The notes under the pieces were generated by a model, which saw nothing but the letters and a program-made list of their open reading frames with translations, searched no databases and was not told where the DNA came from. The position numbers and the translations under genes were made by a program. From positions 1-6,220 of the forward strand of contig JABFSV010000074.1 in the NCBI GenBank assembly GCA_013140405.1: a stretch of 6,220 bases of DNA. The letters are read 5' to 3'. Positions 1-6,148 of the stretch are shown here, in pieces. Within the stretch, counting starts at the first letter, position 1. Each line of letters begins with the position of its first letter. Source of the stretch: Methyloglobulus sp. (GTDB lineage: Bacteria > Pseudomonadota > Gammaproteobacteria > Methylococcales > Methylomonadaceae).

Positions 1-1
1 T

Positions 2-28
2 TCTGAATGGTTGACTTACGTTGCCTAA
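2..28 (+). CDS. ilvE: C-terminal end of upstream gene, probably branched-chain amino acid aminotransferase (partial)
   Basis: Reading from base 2 gives the tail S-E-W-L-T-Y-V-A followed by TAA at 26-28. A tail of the form (D/E)WLT-x-V is, as I recall, common at the C terminus of gammaproteobacterial IlvE, the PLP-dependent transaminase that completes leucine, isoleucine and valine synthesis. In Pseudomonas ilvE lies directly upstream of waaF and waaC, which matches the order here. Only eight residues are visible, so the call rests on the tail and the gene order, not on any domain. The stop lies 16 bases before the waaF start, so waaF is probably read from a promoter upstream of this gene. Confidence 0.5.
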   Translation, partial: SEWLTYVA

Positions 29-44
29 GACCCGCTAGTAACTG

Positions 45-1061
45 GTGAGGATCTTAGTTGTAGGGCCTTCTTGGGTTGGCGATATGGTGATGGCGCAAAG
101 CCTGTTCATATCGCTGAAAAAATCTTTCCCCGATTGCCTTATTGACGTGTTGGCTCCTGTTTGGTCATTGCCTTTGTTGGACAGGATGCCGGAAGTTGCA
201 AAGGCAATCACCATGCCTTTGCAACACGGGCAATTTGACCTGATGACCAGGTTCAAAATGGGGCAACAATTACGACCAGAACACTACGATCAGGCCATTG
301 TCCTGCCAAACTCCTGGAAATCGGCTCTTATTCCCTTTTTTGCACGTATCCCTAAGCGCTCTGGGTTTGTAGGTGAATGCCGATGGGGATTACTTAATGA
401 TGTAAGAAAGCTGGATAAAAACGTATTGACGATGACGGTGCAGCGGTTTGTTGCCCTAGGATCACCCCAAAAAGCCCCGCAACCGCCTGATTACCAAAGC
501 CCCAGTCTTCCTACCAACAAATCCGGTCAGAATGCTGTCATCCAGAAATTTGGCTTAACACGTTCTGAAAAAATTCTCGTTTTATGTCCTGGTGCAGAAT
601 TTGGCCCATCAAAACGCTGGCCAGCAGACTATTTTGCCAAGGTCGCCCAAGTAAAAATACAGCAAGGCTGGCAAGTTTGGTTGCTGGGTTCGGAAAAGGA
701 TAAAGACACGGCAATTACCATTAATGAAGCAACCCAGCGGCAATGCCAAGACTTTATCGGACAAACCTCATTAAACGAAGCGGTTGACCTGATGTCGCTG
801 GCCAATACCGTTATCGCTAATGACTCAGGCCTTATGCACCTAGCCGCAGCATTGGATAAAACTGTCATCGCCATTTATGGGTCAACACCACCCGAATTTG
901 CACCGCCACTTAGCAAAAAAGCCCAAACCGTGCGTTTAAACCTCCCTTGTTCGCCTTGTCGGCAGCGTGTTTGCCCTTTATATCCAGTCGGACATCAAGA
1001 CCACACCCAATGCCTGACCGGCATCAAGCCCGAACAAATTCTTGAACTTATTGGCAACTAA
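45..1061 (+). CDS. waaF: ADP-heptose:LPS heptosyltransferase II
   Basis: A GT9-family glycosyltransferase that adds the second L-glycero-D-manno-heptose from ADP-heptose to the LPS inner core, on the cytoplasmic face of the inner membrane. The N-terminal domain opens with MRILVVGPSWVGD, where D13 is at the position of the family's catalytic Asp. The C-terminal ADP-heptose-binding domain shows GAEFGPSKRWP (183-193), ANDSGLMH (258-265) and YGSTPPEF (278-285), which together are typical of WaaF rather than WaaC. A Cys/His-rich stretch near the C terminus (CSPCRQRVC and later HTQC) is also usual for heptosyltransferase II. The 338 residues match the family length (E. coli WaaF is about 348). The start is GTG at 45: an in-frame TAA at 39-41 leaves no room for an earlier start except CTG at 42. 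No strong Shine-Dalgarno is visible. waaC follows after 8 bases. Confidence 0.94.
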   Translation: MRILVVGPSWVGDMVMAQSLFISLKKSFPDCLIDVLAPVWSLPLLDRMPEVAKAITMPLQHGQFDLMTRFKMGQQLRPEHYDQAIVLPNSWKSALIPFFARIPKRSGFVGECRWGLLNDVRKLDKNVLTMTVQRFVALGSPQKAPQPPDYQSPSLPTNKSGQNAVIQKFGLTRSEKILVLCPGAEFGPSKRWPADYFAKVAQVKIQQGWQVWLLGSEKDKDTAITINEATQRQCQDFIGQTSLNEAVDLMSLANTVIANDSGLMHLAAALDKTVIAIYGSTPPEFAPPLSKKAQTVRLNLPCSPCRQRVCPLYPVGHQDHTQCLTGIKPEQILELIGN

Positions 1062-1069
1062 ACCCATCC

Positions 1070-2077
1070 ATGCACATAGCCATCGTCAAACTTTCTGCTT
1101 TGGGGGACATTATTCACGCCATGGTTGCGTTGCAATTCATCAAGCAACATGTGCCTGATATTGAAATTGATTGGATTGTAGAGGAACGGTTTGCAGGGAT
1201 TTTGCACAATAACCCAGATATTTCGCAGATACTCACCGTCAATCTCAAAGCATTAAAAAATAATAAACTGGCGATTTTTCAGGAGATAAAAAAAATCCGT
1301 CAATATGCCAAGAACCATTATGACTTGGTAATTGATGCCCAGGGGCTTATTAAATCAGCAATCACTGCTCGTCTGCTCGGCAAGCGTGTAGCAGGATTCG
1401 ATCAAAATTCGATCAGGGAAAAGGCCGCATCCTGGTTTTATGATGTCAAAGTCGCTTGCGCTTATGATGAAAACACCATTGACCGGAATGCGCTCGTGTT
1501 GTCCGCACCGCTAGGCTTTGGAATCACAAGCACTGATATTCTTGGCAAAAAGCCTTTTTTATACACCGACAACGCTAATCCTGAGCTTGGTGCGTTGTTC
1601 CCAAAAAATCGTAACACGGTTGTATTCGTTACCGGTTCAACCTGGGAAAGCCGAAACTATCCGCCTGAAAAATTTGTGAAAATTGCACAGAATTTATCAG
1701 TTCCGTGCCTCACCCTATGGGGTAATGAACAGGAAAAAATCAAAGCAGATTGGATGTCTAGCCAATGTGCTAATATTAAAGTCATGCCAAAGCTGGACTT
1801 GAACGATTTGAAAGCAGTAATTGCAAGAACGGATTTAGTGATTGGCAACGATACCGGGCCAACACATATGGCTTGGGCATTAAACAAGCCTTCAATTACA
1901 GTTTTTGGCCCGACACCGATCAGCAGGGTTTACCAAACGGATATAAACAAGGTGATTAAGTCCCACTCAACCGTTAATCCTTATAAGCTCAACAGGGAAG
2001 ATTACTCGATCAGGGACATAGATGAACACGAAATTATTGAACTGGCAAAACACTTGTTACCTAACCGAACACATTAA
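1070..2077 (+). CDS. waaC: ADP-heptose:LPS heptosyltransferase I
   Basis: A second GT9 glycosyltransferase, expected to add the first heptose to Kdo on lipid A, the step before WaaF. The N terminus MHIAIVKLSALGDIIHA carries the LS(A/S)LGD motif with D13 at the catalytic position. IDWIVEERF, YDLVIDAQGLIKSA, TGSTWESRNYP (188-198), GNDTGPTHM (259-267) and VFGPTP (278-283) follow in WaaC order. The N(P/x)xKL...YSIRDID pattern near the C terminus resembles, from memory, the WaaC type of Helicobacter and Campylobacter more than the E. coli type. The 335 residues are normal for that group. The gene starts 8 bases after waaF with no visible Shine-Dalgarno, so translation is probably coupled. It looks more AT-rich than its neighbours: six hand-counted 60-base lines gave 142 G+C of 360. 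A different GT9 acceptor cannot be excluded, but pairing with waaF favours WaaC. Confidence 0.88.
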   Translation: MHIAIVKLSALGDIIHAMVALQFIKQHVPDIEIDWIVEERFAGILHNNPDISQILTVNLKALKNNKLAIFQEIKKIRQYAKNHYDLVIDAQGLIKSAITARLLGKRVAGFDQNSIREKAASWFYDVKVACAYDENTIDRNALVLSAPLGFGITSTDILGKKPFLYTDNANPELGALFPKNRNTVVFVTGSTWESRNYPPEKFVKIAQNLSVPCLTLWGNEQEKIKADWMSSQCANIKVMPKLDLNDLKAVIARTDLVIGNDTGPTHMAWALNKPSITVFGPTPISRVYQTDINKVIKSHSTVNPYKLNREDYSIRDIDEHEIIELAKHLLPNRTH

Positions 2078-2091
2078 AAAACGCCATTTAC

Positions 2092-3792
2092 ATGACAAAG
2101 CTAGCTGAACCCTATCACGCTTTACTCGGCATTCTTAAGCATCGGGATAAGTTATCCGCTTCGGAATTGAAGAAAGTCGAACGGGTACAAAAAACATCGG
2201 TAGCCGAAAGTTTACCGCAATTACTGGTGAAATTAGGCTTATGCTCAGAACTTGATGTCGCCGATGCGTTTGTTGAAGCGGGCCAATTCGAGAAAGTGAC
2301 TCCAGAACAGTATCCGCTCGAATCACAACTCCCTGAAAGCGTGTCTTTACGTTTTCTCAAACAATACCATGTGATTGGTTTGAGTAAAGATGAACAGTCG
2401 ATAACGATTGCCATGATGGATCCTGAGGACGAATTCGTTGTGGATGCGTTAAAGCTGGTCACCGGAAAAAATATCGCTGCCAAAGTGGGTTTGCTGTCAG
2501 AAATAGATGCCGCACTGGAGGTGCAATACGGTGAAGGCCGCTCGGCAATGGATAAAACCATCGACGACTTGAATGTTGACGACATAGGCGAAGAAGACCT
2601 GGAACACCTGAAAGACCTGGCAAGTGAAGCGCCAGTCATCAAGATGGTTAACCTGATTATGCAACGGGCGATAGAAACCCGCGCCTCGGATATCCACATT
2701 GAGCCTTTTGAACAATCGTTGAAAGTTCGGTTGCGTGTGGATGGTGTACTGAAAGAAATTGATGCGCCATCGGTTAAATCCACTGCCGCTGTCATTTCCC
2801 GCATCAAAATTATGGCGAAACTTAACATCGCCGAAAGAAGGCTGCCACAAGATGGACGCATTAAAGTGCAAATGTTGGGCAAAGAGCTGGATTTGCGGGT
2901 TTCGACGATACCGACGATGTATGGCGAAAGCGTCGTTATTCGTCTGCTCGACAAAGAAAACACGGTATTTGATTTCGCCGCCCTGGGCTTTCAGGGACGG
3001 CACTTGCAACAGTTTATCGATGTGTTATCCATGCCACACGGCATTATCCTGATTACCGGCCCGACCGGTAGCGGAAAATCCACCACCATGTACGCAGCGT
3101 TGAAGCAACTCAACACCTCGGAACGAAAAATCATCACTGTCGAAGATCCGGTGGAATATCAAATGGAAGGCGTAAACCAAATTCAGGCCAAACCGCAGAT
3201 CGGATTGACGTTTGCTTCGGCTTTGCGCTCCATTGTCCGCCAAGACCCCGATGTCATCATGATTGGTGAAATGCGTGACTTGGAAACAGCACGGATTGCC
3301 GTGCAATCCGCCCTTACCGGTCACTTGGTGCTATCTACCCTGCACACGAATGATGCCGCTGGCGGTGTTACACGTTTGCTGGATATGGGGCTGGAAGAAT
3401 ACCTGCTGACCTCCACCGTGAACGGCATCTTGGCGCAGCGTTTGGTGCGGAAGCTCTGTTCTGACTGTAAAACACCGTATCAGGCACCACCTGAAGTCAT
3501 CAAAGAACTGCGTTTGCGCCGATTTGCGCCTGATGGCGAGATTACCTTGTATAAACCAGTAGGTTGCGCGTCTTGTGGCGGCATGGGTTACCGTGGTCGT
3601 ATGGCGATTATCGAATTCCTGCAAATGACCGACCCGCTACGCAAGTTAATCATGGCGCATGAAGAAGCGGGTGCTATCCAGAAACTTGCTGTCGAAGAAG
3701 GCATGTCAACCATGTTTGAGAATGGCTTGACCAAGGCAATACAGGGTGTCACCACTATAGAAGAAGTCATGCGCGTCACGTCGGAATCTTAA
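2092..3792 (+). CDS. gspE: Type II secretion system ATPase GspE
   Basis: The cytoplasmic hexameric ATPase that powers pseudopilus assembly. Residues 1 to about 150 form a GspE N-terminal region (T2SSE_N/MshEN-like), followed by an acidic stretch (about 154-175) and the conserved EAPVIKMVN (179 on) and SDIHIEP segments of the N2 domain. The ATPase core has Walker A GPTGSGKST (323-331), an Asp box ITVEDPVE (348-355), Walker B DPDVIMIGEMRD (385-396) and a His box around STLHTND (415-421). A zinc-binding tetracysteine is present at C456, C459, C492 and C495. YQMEGVNQIQ and LLTSTVNGILAQRLVRKLC are GspE-like rather than PilB-like, and neighbouring gspF and gspG agree. At 566 residues it is longer than E. 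coli GspE (about 493), because of the N-terminal region. It begins 14 bases after waaC without a clear Shine-Dalgarno. Confidence 0.95.
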   Translation: MTKLAEPYHALLGILKHRDKLSASELKKVERVQKTSVAESLPQLLVKLGLCSELDVADAFVEAGQFEKVTPEQYPLESQLPESVSLRFLKQYHVIGLSKDEQSITIAMMDPEDEFVVDALKLVTGKNIAAKVGLLSEIDAALEVQYGEGRSAMDKTIDDLNVDDIGEEDLEHLKDLASEAPVIKMVNLIMQRAIETRASDIHIEPFEQSLKVRLRVDGVLKEIDAPSVKSTAAVISRIKIMAKLNIAERRLPQDGRIKVQMLGKELDLRVSTIPTMYGESVVIRLLDKENTVFDFAALGFQGRHLQQFIDVLSMPHGIILITGPTGSGKSTTMYAALKQLNTSERKIITVEDPVEYQMEGVNQIQAKPQIGLTFASALRSIVRQDPDVIMIGEMRDLETARIAVQSALTGHLVLSTLHTNDAAGGVTRLLDMGLEEYLLTSTVNGILAQRLVRKLCSDCKTPYQAPPEVIKELRLRRFAPDGEITLYKPVGCASCGGMGYRGRMAIIEFLQMTDPLRKLIMAHEEAGAIQKLAVEEGMSTMFENGLTKAIQGVTTIEEVMRVTSES

Positions 3793-3796
3793 GCGG

Positions 3797-5014
3797 ATGC
3801 CCTTGTTCAAATACAAAGCCATCAATAGTTCTGGCGAAACCGAAGAAAACATCAGGGATGCCGCCGATGAACAATCGCTGATTTCGGCCTTGCAATCAGA
3901 AGGTTATATACCAATCAGCGTAGCTCCCGCCAACAGCAGATCGTTTTTAGGGCTGGGTTTGGGTGGAAAACAAAGAAAAATATCCCAAAAAGACATAGGG
4001 CTGCTTACCAGCGAACTGGCAACCTTGCTGGAATCGGGCTTGCCCTTAGATAAATCGCTATCAGTTTTGATCGACCTGACCGACGATAACGAGCGCCTGA
4101 GCAAACTCATCGGAAAGGTCCTGGAGAAAGTCAAAGGTGGCTCATCATTGGCTGATGCCCTGGAAAAACAGACGGGCATTTTTTCCAAGTTCTACTTGAA
4201 TATGCTGCGTGCAGGTGAGGCGGGCGGCAATTTAGGTGAGGTACTGGCACGTCTATCGGAGTATCTGGAGCGTTCCCGTGAATTAAGGGATACCGTCAGC
4301 ACAGCCTTAATCTATCCCGTCATTTTATTGGTGATGTCACTGGCTTCCCTGTTTGTTATGCTGACCTTTGTGGTGCCGCAATTTACAGAAATGTTTGAAA
4401 GTGCGGGCAAGGCGTTACCCGTTTCGACACAAATTGTCGTCGGGCTGGCGGAATGGTTACAAAAATACTGGTGGATTTTGCTTGGCACCATAATCTTTGC
4501 GTCCAGCTACATGAAATTCCAGATGGCAGATCCCGTCAGCAAAAAAAGATGGGATGGCATATTTTTCAAGCTGCCCCTGGTTGGAACCATTATCCTACAT
4601 AAAGAAACCGCAAATGTTAGCCGAACGTTGGGAACTTTATTGGGCAATGGCGTTTCCATACTTTCTGCAATGGTAATTGTGCGTGAAACCGTGGACAATC
4701 TCGTGTTGGCGGATGCCATTCAGGATGCTGAGGAACAGTTAAAACAGGGTAAGCACATGTACGACGCGTTACAAGGCAAAGGCATATTCCCCAAAATGGC
4801 TATGCAAATGATCAAAATGGGCGAGGAAACGGGTCGCCTTGAAGAAATGTTGCTGCGCGTCGCCACAATATATGATAAACAACTACGCGTATCTATTGCA
4901 CGAATGCTGGCACTGCTTGAACCCGCATTAATTATCACTTTAGGACTCATGATTGCCGGCATTATCGTGTCAATTTTACTGGCTATATTGAGCGTTAACG
5001 ATTTGGCTTTTTAA
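3797..5014 (+). CDS. gspF: Type II secretion system inner-membrane platform protein GspF
   Basis: A polytopic inner-membrane protein that couples GspE to pseudopilin assembly. The N-terminal cytoplasmic region begins MPLFKYKAINSSGE, as usual for GspF. It is followed by two T2SSF repeats (about 70-192 and 272-394). The first holds LLTSELATLLESGLPL and LRAGEAGGNLGEVL; the second holds the matching SRTLGTLLGNGVSIL and IKMGEETGRLEEML. Three membrane segments are visible: about 171-194 (starting LIYPVILL), 225-240 (starting WWILLGTI) and 376-399 (LIITLGLMIAGIIVSILLAI). The length of 405 matches the family (E. coli GspF is about 398). ATG lies 4 bases after the gspE stop; a GGAA at 3783-3786 inside the gspE end is the only Shine-Dalgarno candidate, so coupled translation is likely. 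PilC of type IV pili is the related alternative, but the gspE and gspG neighbours argue for GspF. Confidence 0.95.
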   Translation: MPLFKYKAINSSGETEENIRDAADEQSLISALQSEGYIPISVAPANSRSFLGLGLGGKQRKISQKDIGLLTSELATLLESGLPLDKSLSVLIDLTDDNERLSKLIGKVLEKVKGGSSLADALEKQTGIFSKFYLNMLRAGEAGGNLGEVLARLSEYLERSRELRDTVSTALIYPVILLVMSLASLFVMLTFVVPQFTEMFESAGKALPVSTQIVVGLAEWLQKYWWILLGTIIFASSYMKFQMADPVSKKRWDGIFFKLPLVGTIILHKETANVSRTLGTLLGNGVSILSAMVIVRETVDNLVLADAIQDAEEQLKQGKHMYDALQGKGIFPKMAMQMIKMGEETGRLEEMLLRVATIYDKQLRVSIARMLALLEPALIITLGLMIAGIIVSILLAILSVNDLAF

Positions 5015-5015
5015 C

Positions 5016-5019
5016 GGAA
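5016..5019 (+). promoter_or_regulatory. Probable ribosome binding site of gspG
   Basis: GGAA lies 7 bases before the ATG at 5027, within the 12-base gap after gspF. It is better placed than the Shine-Dalgarno candidates of waaF, waaC, gspE and gspH, which would suit the high demand for the major pseudopilin. The match is short, so confidence is moderate. Confidence 0.45.
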
Positions 5020-5026
5020 CTTTACT

Positions 5027-5455
5027 ATGAAACAAGACAACTACCGTAGACAAACAGGTTTTACCTTACTGGAATTATTGGTCGTACTGGGCATTATTGC
5101 CATGTTGGCTGGGTTAGTCGGCCCACAAGTAATGAAACACATGGGCGAATCCAAGGTCAAAGCTGCCAAGGTGCAAATTGAAGACCTCGCCCAAACTTTG
5201 GACATGTATAAGCTCGATGTCGGTAGTTACCCCACGTCGGAACAAGGCTTAAATGCCTTGATCGAATCCCCTGACGGCGCACAACGCTGGAACGGCCCTT
5301 ATTTACGGAAATCCAAAGTGCCGCTTGATCCTTGGCAACAAGAATATAAATACACTTCACCCGGTGAACACGGCAAATTTGACATATCTTCACTAGGTGC
5401 AGACAGTAAAGAAGGCGGCGAAGGCGAAGATAAAGACTTGAATAGCTGGGAATAA
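5027..5455 (+). CDS. gspG: Type II secretion system major pseudopilin GspG
   Basis: The main subunit of the T2SS pseudopilus. Residues 1-11 form a basic leader ending in Gly; the prepilin peptidase GspO is expected to cut G11|F12 and methylate F12. The mature N terminus FTLLELL carries the conserved Glu at mature position 5 (E16), followed by a hydrophobic helix to about residue 32. Family hallmarks follow: VGSYPTSEQGLNAL, WNGPYL, PLDPWQ, and a C-terminal loop SLGADSKEGGEGED-KDL with the Gly- and Asp-rich pattern that binds calcium in GspG. It ends NSWE, close to the usual N-W-D/E end. Length is 142 (about 131 mature), normal for the family. No prepilin peptidase gene is in the window. The calcium-loop signature separates it from type IV pilins such as PilA. 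Confidence 0.97.
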   Translation: MKQDNYRRQTGFTLLELLVVLGIIAMLAGLVGPQVMKHMGESKVKAAKVQIEDLAQTLDMYKLDVGSYPTSEQGLNALIESPDGAQRWNGPYLRKSKVPLDPWQQEYKYTSPGEHGKFDISSLGADSKEGGEGEDKDLNSWE

Positions 5456-5488
5456 TTAATATTTCGCAAAGCTAAGTTGGAATTCTCA

Positions 5489-5544
5489 CTTACCAGGAAG
5501 GACACGAAGAAACAATAGAATAACTTCGTGGCCTCCGTGATAAG
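5489..5544. repeat. Imperfect inverted repeat, palindromic intergenic repeat candidate (CACGAAG core)
   Basis: The left arm 5489-5509 and right arm 5524-5544 are each 21 bases. They pair at 17 of 21 positions around a 14-base AT-rich loop (5510-5523). The inner seven pairs next to the loop (CACGAAG with CTTCGTG, 5503-5509 with 5524-5530) are perfect. Mismatches are 5493/5540, 5496/5537, 5498/5535 and 5502/5531. Direct reading of the sequence shows this. Units of the type CACGAAGGACACGAAG are, as I recall, a common dispersed intergenic repeat in several environmental bacteria, so a genome-wide repeat family is likely but not shown here. Its RNA could fold into a long hairpin between gspG and gspH. 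Confidence 0.75.
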
Positions 5545-5558
5545 AACCTCCCCAACAC

Positions 5559-5575
5559 CTGCATGTAGAATGCAG
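5559..5575. repeat. Short perfect hairpin downstream of the palindrome
   Basis: CTGCAT (5559-5564), loop GTAGA (5565-5569) and ATGCAG (5570-5575) form a perfect 6-base stem. It is followed by AAAATTTC, not a T-run, so it does not look like an intrinsic terminator. It lies 14 bases after the larger inverted repeat and may be part of the same repeat unit or may be chance. Confidence 0.4.
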
Positions 5576-5707
5576 AAAATTTCAGTCAAACCAATCATCC
5601 GCTTTCGAAAAGACGTGACGCTCCTTTATCCTAAGATAACTGCATATTCCGAGGCTGACATTAAACACGACCTGACAAAAAATCAGTTTTGCAGCACTAA
5701 TTCCCCA

Positions 5708-6148
5708 ATGTACAGCAAAGGTTTTACGCTGCTGGAATTGATGTTAGTGATGTTTGTGGTGATCTTGGGATTTTCCGTCATTGGGCTTAATATTTCGTCT
5801 GGAAATGATGCTACAGAACTCCAATCCGCAGCCAGGGATCTCGTTTCAGCCTTGCGTTATGCCAAAGGACAAGCACTAATCTCACATGAAGAAACAACGA
5901 TAGAGCTGGATCTTAACGAAAACACCTATACCGTCAGTGGTCGAGACAAAGTGTTCGCTATTCCAGACACCATAGCCCTCACTGTCGTCACGGCACAAGA
6001 GGAACTGACCGGAAAAGGCTTGGCGAACATCCGGTTTTTCCCTGACGGTTCGTCCAGCGGAGGACGGATCAAACTGGAAAGAAATTCTGCCATTTGGCAA
6101 ATAGACATCAATTGGCTGACGGGACAGGTTGAACTTGAAGACAAATAA
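5708..6148 (+). CDS. gspH: Type II secretion system minor pseudopilin GspH
   Basis: A minor pseudopilin of the pseudopilus tip complex with GspI, GspJ and GspK. The short leader MYSKG is followed by FTLLELMLVMFVVILGF, giving a prepilin peptidase site G5|F6 with the conserved Glu at mature position 5 (E10) and one membrane helix (about 6-27). The next segment, with SAARDLVSALRYAKGQALISHEE, is the typical GspH helix leading into the beta-rich domain. RFFPDGSSSGGRI near the C terminus is also typical of GspH/FimT-like pseudopilins. ATG at 5708 was chosen because it leaves a normal leader and gives 146 residues; longer in-frame starts at 5528 or 5570 would give an unnaturally long leader and fall in the inverted repeats. 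No Shine-Dalgarno is visible before 5708, which leaves some doubt. The 3' end overlaps gspI. Confidence 0.9.
   Translation: MYSKGFTLLELMLVMFVVILGFSVIGLNISSGNDATELQSAARDLVSALRYAKGQALISHEETTIELDLNENTYTVSGRDKVFAIPDTIALTVVTAQEELTGKGLANIRFFPDGSSSGGRIKLERNSAIWQIDINWLTGQVELEDK
6126..6128 (+). promoter_or_regulatory. Probable ribosome binding site deciding the gspI TTG start
   Basis: AGG, within the purine-rich GGGACAGG at 6121-6128, lies 6 bases before TTG at 6135. This spacing favours 6135 over the other in-frame TTG at 6129. It sits inside the gspH coding sequence. Confidence 0.5.

Larger units (their letters stand above)
5456..5707 (+). other. Non-coding gap between gspG and gspH
   Basis: A 252-base gap that breaks an otherwise tight operon. 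It contains the two inverted repeats listed separately (5489-5544 and 5559-5575). The frame of gspH stays open upstream to a GTG at 5528, but that stretch has no recognisable protein character. It would also put about 60 residues ahead of a prepilin cleavage site that normally sits within the first 5-25 residues. I saw no convincing sigma-70 promoter: CTGACA at 5672-5677 has only a weak CACTAA 17 bases on. No hairpin followed by a T-run was found, so there is no clear intrinsic terminator. Confidence 0.7.

Noticed and set aside
11..39. TTGACT at 11-16 as a -35 box for waaF
   Set aside because: It lies within the upstream gene's last codons and no -10-like hexamer appears at 16-18 bases downstream; the start codon at 45 would leave almost no leader.
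2115..2963. Long open frame on the minus strand inside gspE (282 codons)
   Set aside because: It is the complement of a well-conserved GspE coding region, is Ser/Thr-rich and low in character, and has no recognisable domain. It is a shadow of gspE.
4480..4502. Possible sigma-54 site TGGCAC...TTGC inside gspF
   Set aside because: The spacing between the two elements is 8 bases rather than the 5 of the usual TGGCAC-N5-TTGC arrangement, and it lies mid-gene.
5299..5598. Minus-strand frame of 99 codons across the end of gspG and the palindrome
   Set aside because: It overlaps the conserved GspG C terminus, and part of it (FFVSFLV) is simply the translation of the repeat arm. No support as a gene.
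5672..5690. CTGA...TCAG followed by TTTT as a terminator
   Set aside because: The stem is only 4 pairs and the T-run is short, and it lies just upstream of gspH in the direction of transcription, so it is unlikely to terminate.
5528..5707. N-terminal extension of gspH from GTG 5528 (60 extra residues)
   Set aside because: The start lies inside the inverted repeat, the added sequence has no protein-like character, and it would place a far too long leader before the prepilin peptidase site. ATG 5708 gives a normal 5-residue leader.
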